Source: Nematostella vectensis
Taxonomy: Eukaryota; Cnidaria; Anthozoa; Actiniaria; Edwardsiidae
Length of the DNA: 64,000 bases
Reading direction: 5' to 3'
NCBI RefSeq assembly: GCF_932526225.1
Contig: NC_064041.1
Coordinates: forward strand, 1,314,699-1,378,698
Below the pieces are notes generated by a model, which was given only the letters and a program-made list of their open reading frames with translations, searched no databases and had not been told where the DNA came from. Shown here piece by piece: positions 57,860-64,000 of the stretch. The position numbers were made by a program, and so were the translations under genes. The first letter of the stretch is position 1; each line of letters begins with the position of its first letter.

Positions 57860-60800
57860 ACCATGCAAGACAAGCAAGACAAGCAAGCCGCAAGACAAGC
57901 TAGACACAAGACAAGCAAGCAGCAAGACAAGCAAGCCGCAAGACAAGCAAGCTGCAAGACAAGCAAGCCGCAAGACCAAGACAGGCAAGACAACAAGAAA
58001 AGCAAGACAAGCGAGACAAGCACAAGACCAAGACAAGCAAGCCGCAAGAACAAGATTAGCAAGCCGCAAGAACAAGATTAGCAAGCCGCAAGAACAAGAC
58101 AAGCAAGCCGCAAGAACAAGACAAGCAAGCCGCAAGAACAAGACAAGCAAGCCGCAAGAACAAGACAAGCAAGCCGCAAGAACAAGACAAGCAAGCCGCA
58201 AGAACAAGACAAGCAAGCCGCAAGCAGCAAGACAAGAAAGCCGCAAGACAAGAAAGCAGCAAGACCAAGACAAGCAAGACAAGCAAGCCGCAAGACCAAG
58301 ACAAGCAAGCCGCAACACCAAGACAAGCAAAAAAAGCAAGACAAGCAAGCCGCAAGACCAACAACAACAAGACAAGCAAGCCACAAGACAAGCAAGACAA
58401 GCAAGCCACAAGACCAAGACAAGCAAGACAAGCAAGACAAGCAAGACAAGCAAGACAAGCAAGACAAGCAAGACAAGCAAGACAAGCAAGACAAGCAAGA
58501 CAAGCAAGACAAGCAAGACAAGCAAGACAAGCAAGACAAGCAAGCCACAAGACCAAGACGAGCAAGCCACAAGACCAAGACGAGCAAGACGAGCAAGACG
58601 AGCAAGACGAGCAAGACGAGCAAGACGAGCAAGACGAGCAAGACGAGCAAGACGAGCAAGACGAGCAAGACGAGCAAGACGAGCAAGACGAGCAAGACGA
58701 GCAAGACGAGCAAGACGAGCAAGACGAGCAAGACGAGCAAGACGAGCAAGACGAGCAAGCCACAAGACCAAGACGAGCAAGACAACAAGCCACAAGACCA
58801 AGACAAGCAAGACAACAAGCCACAAGACCAAGACAAGCAAGCCGCAAGATTATGACAAGCAAGACAAGCAAGCCGAAAGACCAAGACGAGCAAGCCGCAA
58901 GACAACAAGCCGCCAGACCAAGACAAGCAAGCCGCAAGACCAAGACAAGACAAAGACAAACAAGACAAGCAAGCCGCAAGAACAAGATAAGACCAAGACA
59001 AACAAGACAAGGAAGCCGCAAGACAAACAAGACAAGGAAGCCGCAAGACCAAGACAAGCAAGACGCAAGACCAAGACAAGCAAGCCGCAAGACCAAGAGA
59101 AGCAAGAAAAGCAAGCCGCAAGATTAAGACAAGCAAGCCGCAAGACCAAGACAAGCAAGCCGCAAGACCAAGACAAACAAGCCGCAAGACAAGACCAAGA
59201 CAAACAAGCCGCAAGACAAGACCAAGACAAACAAGACAAGGAAGCCATAAGACAAGCAAGCCGCAAGACCAAGACAAGCAAGAAAAGCAAGCCGCAAGAC
59301 CAAGACAAGCAAGCTGCAAGACCAAGACAAGCAAGCCGCAAGACCAAGACAAGCAAGCCGCAAGACCATCAAGACCAAGACAAGCAAGCCGCAAGACCAT
59401 CAAGACCAAGACAAGCAAGCCGCAAGACCATCAAGACCAAGACAAGCAAGCCGCAAGACAAGCAAGCTGCAAGCCGCAAGACCAAGACAAGCAAGACGCA
59501 AGACCAAGACAAGCAAGACGCAAGACCAAGACAAGCAAGACGCAAGACCAAGACAAGCAAGACGCAAGACCAAGACAAGCAAGACGCAAGACCAAGACAA
59601 GCAAGCCGCAAGACAAGCAAGCTGCAAGACGCAAGACCAAGACGAGCAAGCCGCAAGACCAAGACGAGCAAGCCGCAAGACCAAGACGAGCAAGCCGCAA
59701 GACCAAGACGAGCAAGCGGCAAGACCAAGACGAGCAAGCGGCAAGACCAAGACGAGCAAGCGGCAAGACCAAGACGAGCAAGCGGCAAGACCAAGACGAG
59801 CAAGACAAGCAAGCGGCAAGACCAAGACGAGCAAGCGGCAAGACCAAGACGAGCAAGACAAGCAAGCCGCAACACCAAGACGAGCAAGACAAGCAAGCCG
59901 CAAGACCAAGACGAGCAAGACAAGCAAGCCGCAAGACCAAGACAAGCAACCCGCAAGACCAAGACAAGCAAGCCGCAAGACAAGACAAACAAGCCGCAAG
60001 ACAACAAGCCGCAAGACCAAGACAAACAAGACAAGCAAGCCGCAAGAACAAGACAAACAAGACAAGCAAGCCGCAAGAACAAGACAAGACCAAGACAAGA
60101 ATGACAAGCAAGCCGCAAGACAAGAATGACAAGCAAGCCGCAAGACCAAGACAAGCAAGCCGCAAGATTAAGACAAGCAAGCCGCAAGACCAAGACAAGC
60201 AAGTGGCAAGACCAAGACAAGCAAGCTGCAAGACAAGACCAAGACAAACAAGACAAGGAAGCCGCAAGACAAGCAAGCCGCAAGACCAAGACAAGCAAGA
60301 CAAGCAAGACAAGCAAGCCGCGAGACCAAGACAAGCAAGCCAAGCAAGACAAGCAAGCTGCAAGACCAAGACAAGCAAGACAAGCAAGCTGCAAGACCAA
60401 GACAAGCAAGACGCAAGACCAAGCAAGCAAGCCGCAAGACCAAGCAAGCAAGCTGCAAGACCAAGACAAGCAAGCTGCAAGAACAAGACAAGCAAGACCA
60501 AGACAAGCAAGAAAAGCAAGACCAAGACAGGCAAGACAAGCAAGCTGCAAGACCAAGACAAGCAAGCTGCAAGACCAAGACAAGCAAGCTGCAAGAACAA
60601 GACAAGCAAGCTGCAAGAACAAGACAAGCAAGCTGCAAGAACAAGACAAGCTGCAAGACCAAGACAAGCAAGCTGCAAGACCAAGACAAGCAAGCTGCAA
60701 GACCAAGACAAGCAAGCTGCAAGAACAAGACAAGCAAGCTGCAAGAACAAGACCAGCAAGCCGCAAGACCAAGACAAGCAAGACAAGCAAGACAAGCAAG

Positions 60801-63800
60801 ACAAGCAAGACAAGCAAGACAAGCAAGACAAGCAAGACAAGCAAGACAAGCAAGACCATCAAGACAAGCAAGACAAGCAAGACAAGCAAGCCGCAAGACC
60901 ATCAAGACCAAGACAAGCAAGCCGCAAGACCAAGACAAGCAAGCCGCAAGACAAGCAAGCTGCAAGCCGCAAGACCAAGACAAGCAAGCTGCAAGAACAA
61001 GACAAGCAAGCCGCAAGACCATCAAGACCAAGACAAGCAAGCCGCAAGACCATCAAGACCAAGACAAACAAGACGCAAGACAACAAGCCGCAAGACCAAG
61101 ACAAACAAGACAAGCAAGCCGCAAGAACAAGACAAACAAGACAAGCAAGCCGCAAGAACAAGACAAGACCAAGACAAGAATGACAAGCAAGCCGCAAGAC
61201 AAGAATGACAAGCAAGCCGCAAGACCAAGACAAGCAAGCCGCAAGACCAAGACAAGCAAGAAAAGCAAGCCGCAAGATTAAGACAAGCAAGCCGCAAGAC
61301 CAAGACAAGCAAGTGGCAAGACCAAGACAAGCAAGCTGCAAGACAAGACCAAGACAAACAAGACAAGGAAGCCGCAAGACAAGCAAGCCGCAAGACCAAG
61401 ACAAGCAAGACAAGCAAGCCGCGAGACCAAGACAAGCAAGCCACAAGACAAGCAAGCCAAGCAAGACAAGCAAGCTGCAAGACCAAGACAAGCAAGACAA
61501 GCAAGCTGCAAGACCAAGACAAGCAAGACGCAAGACCAAGCAAGCAAGCCGCAAGACCAAGCAAGCAAGCTGCAAGACCAAGACAAGCAAGCTGCAAGAA
61601 CAAGACAAGCAAGACCAAGACAAGCAAGAAAAGCAAGACCAAGACAGGCAAGACAAGCAAGCTGCAAGACCAAGACAAGCAAGCTGCAAGACCAAGACAA
61701 GCAAGCTGCAAGACCAAGACAAGCAAGCTGCAAGAACAAGACAAGCAAGCTGCAAGAACAAGACAAGCAAGCTGCAAGAACAAGACAAGCTGCAAGACCA
61801 AGACAAGCAAGCTGCAAGACCAAGACAAGCAAGCTGCAAGACCAAGACAAGCAAGCTGCAAGAACAAGACCAGCAAGCAGCAAGACCAAGACAAGCAAGA
61901 CAAGCAAGACAAGCAAGACAAGCAAGACAAGCAAGACAAGCAAGACCATCAAGACAAGCAAGACAAGCAAGACAAGCAAGCCGCAAGACCATCAAGACCA
62001 AGACAAGCAAGCCGCAAGACCAAGACAAGCAAGCCGCAAGACAAGCAAGCTGCAAGCCGCAAGACCAAGACAAGCAAGCCGCAAGACCATCAAGACCAAG
62101 ACAAGCAAGCCGCAAGACCATCAAGACCAAGACAAGCAAGCCGCAAGACCATCAAGACCAAGACAAGCAAGTTGCAAGACAAGCAAGCCGCAAGCCGCAA
62201 GACCAAGACAAGCAAGCTGCAAGAACAAGACAAGCAAGCCGCAAGACCAAGACAAGCAAGCCGCAAGACCATCAAGACCAAGACAAGCAAGCCACAAGAC
62301 CATCAAGACCAAGACAAGCAAGCCGCAAGACCAAGACAAGCAAGCCGCAAGACCAAGCAAGTAAGCCTCAAGACAAAGACAAGCAAGCCGCAAGACAAAG
62401 ACAAGCAAGCCGCAACACCAAGACGAGCAAGCCGCAAGACAAGCAAGCCAAGTAAGCTGCAAGATCAAGACAAGCAAGCCGCAAGACCAAGACGAGCAAG
62501 CCGCAAGACAAGCAAGCCAAGTAAGCTGCAAGACCAAGACAAGCAAGCCGCAAGACCAAGACAAGCAAGCCGTAAGACCAAGAGAAGCAAGCTGCAAGAC
62601 CAAGAGAAGCAAGAAAAGCAAGTCGCAAGACCAAGACAAGCAAGAAAAGCAAGCCGCAAGACCAAGACAAGCAAGAAAAGCAAGCCGCAAGACCAAGACA
62701 AGCAAGACAAGCAAGCCGCAAGACCAAGACAAGCAACACAAGAAAGCCGCAAGACCAAGACAAGCAAGCCGCACGACCAAGACAAGCAAGCTGCAAGACC
62801 AAGACAAGCAAGCCGCAAGACCAAGACAAGCAAGCTGCAAGACCAAGAAAAGCAAGCCGCAAGACCAAGACAAGCAAGCTGCAAGACCAAGACAAGCAAG
62901 CTGCAAGACCAAGACAAGCAAGCCGCAAGACCAAGACAAGCAAGCCGCAAGACCAAGACAAGACCAAGACAAGCAAGACAAGGAAGCCGCAAGACAAGCA
63001 AGACAAGGAAGCCGCAAGACAAGTAAGCTGCAAGACCAAGACAAGTAAGCCGCAAGACAAGCAAGCTGCAAGCCGCAAGACCAAGACAAGCAAGACAAGC
63101 AAGACGCAAGACCAAGACAAGCAAGACGCAAGACCAAGACGAGCAAGACGCAAGACCAAGACGAGCAAGACGCAAGACCAAGACGAGCAAGCCGCAAGAC
63201 CAAGACGAGCAAGCCGCAAGACCAAGACGAGCAAGCCGCAAGACCAAGACGAGCAAGCCGCAAGACCAAGACGAGCAAGCCGCAAGACCAAGACGAGCAA
63301 GCTGCAAGACCAAGACGAGCAAGCCGCAAGACCAAGACGAGCAAGCCGCAAGACCAAGACGAGCAAGCCGCAAGACCAAGACAAGACCAAGACAAGCAAG
63401 ACAAGGAAGCCGCAAGACAAGCAAGACAATGAAGCCGCAAGACAAGTAAGCCGCAAGACCAAGACAAGTAAGCCGCAAGACAAGCAAGCTGCAAGACGCA
63501 AGACCAAGACAAGCAAGACGCAAGACCAAGACGAGCAAGACGCAAGACCAAGACGAGCAAGACGCAAGACCAAGACGAGCAAGACGCAAGACCAAGACGA
63601 GCAAGCTGCAAGACCAAGACGAGCAAGCTGCAAGACCAAGACGAGCAAGCCGCAAGACCAAGACGAGCAAGCCGCAAGACCAAGACGAGCAAGCCGCAAG
63701 ACCAAGACGAGCAAGCCGCAAGACCAAGACGAGCAAGCCGCAAGACCAAGACGAGCAAGCCGCAAGACCAAGACGAGCAAGCCGCAAGACCAAGACGAGC

Positions 63801-64000
63801 AAGCCGCAAGACCAAGACGAGCAAGCCGCAAGACCAAGACAAGCAAGCCGCAAGACCAAGACAAGACCAAGACAAGCAAGACAAGGAAGCCGCAAGACAA
63901 GCAAGACAAGGAAGCCGCAAGACAAGTAAGCCGCAAGACCAAGACAAGTAAGCCGCAAGACAAGCAAGCTGCAAGACGCAAGACCAAGACAAGCAAGACG
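57860..64000. repeat. T-poor satellite (caagaccaagacaagcaagccg, 11/22-bp modules), extends past the window
   Basis: Modules 'caagacaag', 'caagccg', 'caagctg', 'caagacgag' and 'accatcaagacc' are arranged in long higher-order blocks. About 60135-61150 is nearly repeated at 61215-62150, and about 62985-63420 recurs at about 63385-63900. The plus strand has almost no T, so stop codons are nearly impossible and frames of 360-750 codons open on both strands. The KTSKPQDQDKQAARPRQ and LVLRLACLGLAAC proteins are not credible genes. It begins within about 10 bases after the last DNAJC13 relic. Confidence 0.96.

Noticed and set aside
57843-63996. Long ORFs of 290-753 codons on both strands (KTSKPQDQDKQ, LVLRLACLGLAAC types)
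   Set aside because: They open in most frames at once because the repeat has almost no T on one strand. They have no domain, no splice or promoter context and no codon signal distinct from the repeat.

Overview
This is animal nuclear DNA. The genes are split by spliceosomal GT-AG introns, the proteins are metazoan, and almost half of the window by eye is tandem repeat. The PAN + EGF + F5/8C secreted-protein architecture and the intron-rich, human-like RABL6 and DPM2 genes fit an anthozoan cnidarian, probably a sea anemone of the Nematostella type. That placement is inference; no sequence search was possible.

Layout. (1) 1-1602: tail of a LINE reverse transcriptase running into a 37-bp minisatellite. 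(2) 2382-15118, minus strand: an extracellular-protein gene with a PAN/apple-like exon, an EGF exon and two F5/8C exons. Its introns are swollen by an ATC-rich array and by an 8.6-kb, 60-bp satellite. (3) 15.5-22.5 kb: small minisatellites and a complete Ty3/gypsy-type LTR retrotransposon (16807-21189) with matching 153-bp LTRs and a 5-bp target duplication. (4) 22474-24473, minus strand: a complete four-exon DPM2 gene. (5) 24951-46567, plus strand: a complete RABL6 gene, reconstructed as 21 coding exons and 695 residues, divergent from DPM2 across about 480 bp. (6) 46.6-50.5 kb: duplicated blocks, a satellite of TGACGTCA palindromes and a MITE. (7) 50539-57850: scattered, frameshifted exon relics of DNAJC13/RME-8, with a 1161-bp hAT-like transposon and a 16-bp satellite between them. 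(8) 57.86 kb to the window end: a satellite almost free of T on the plus strand, which gives spurious long ORFs in most frames.

The most unusual thing here is a recurring pattern. Several intronic tandem arrays use a real exon-intron junction as their repeat unit. RABL6 intron 12 starts with about 109 copies of its own 5' splice site plus 31 nt of exon, and ends with about 25 copies of its own 3' splice site plus the start of the next exon. The 60-bp satellite of the minus-strand gene carries the EGF exon's acceptor and first bases. RABL6 exons 1 and 18 show smaller junction duplications (two and three copies). So this locus presents fields of decoy splice sites whose use would add an in-frame stop.

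Functional genes: DPM2 is a small membrane subunit of dolichol-phosphate-mannose synthase in the ER. RABL6 is a large Rab-like GTPase with a long disordered, lysine-rich tail. The PAN/EGF/F5/8C protein is probably secreted or extracellular. Nothing links the three functionally except the shared DPM2/RABL6 intergenic region.
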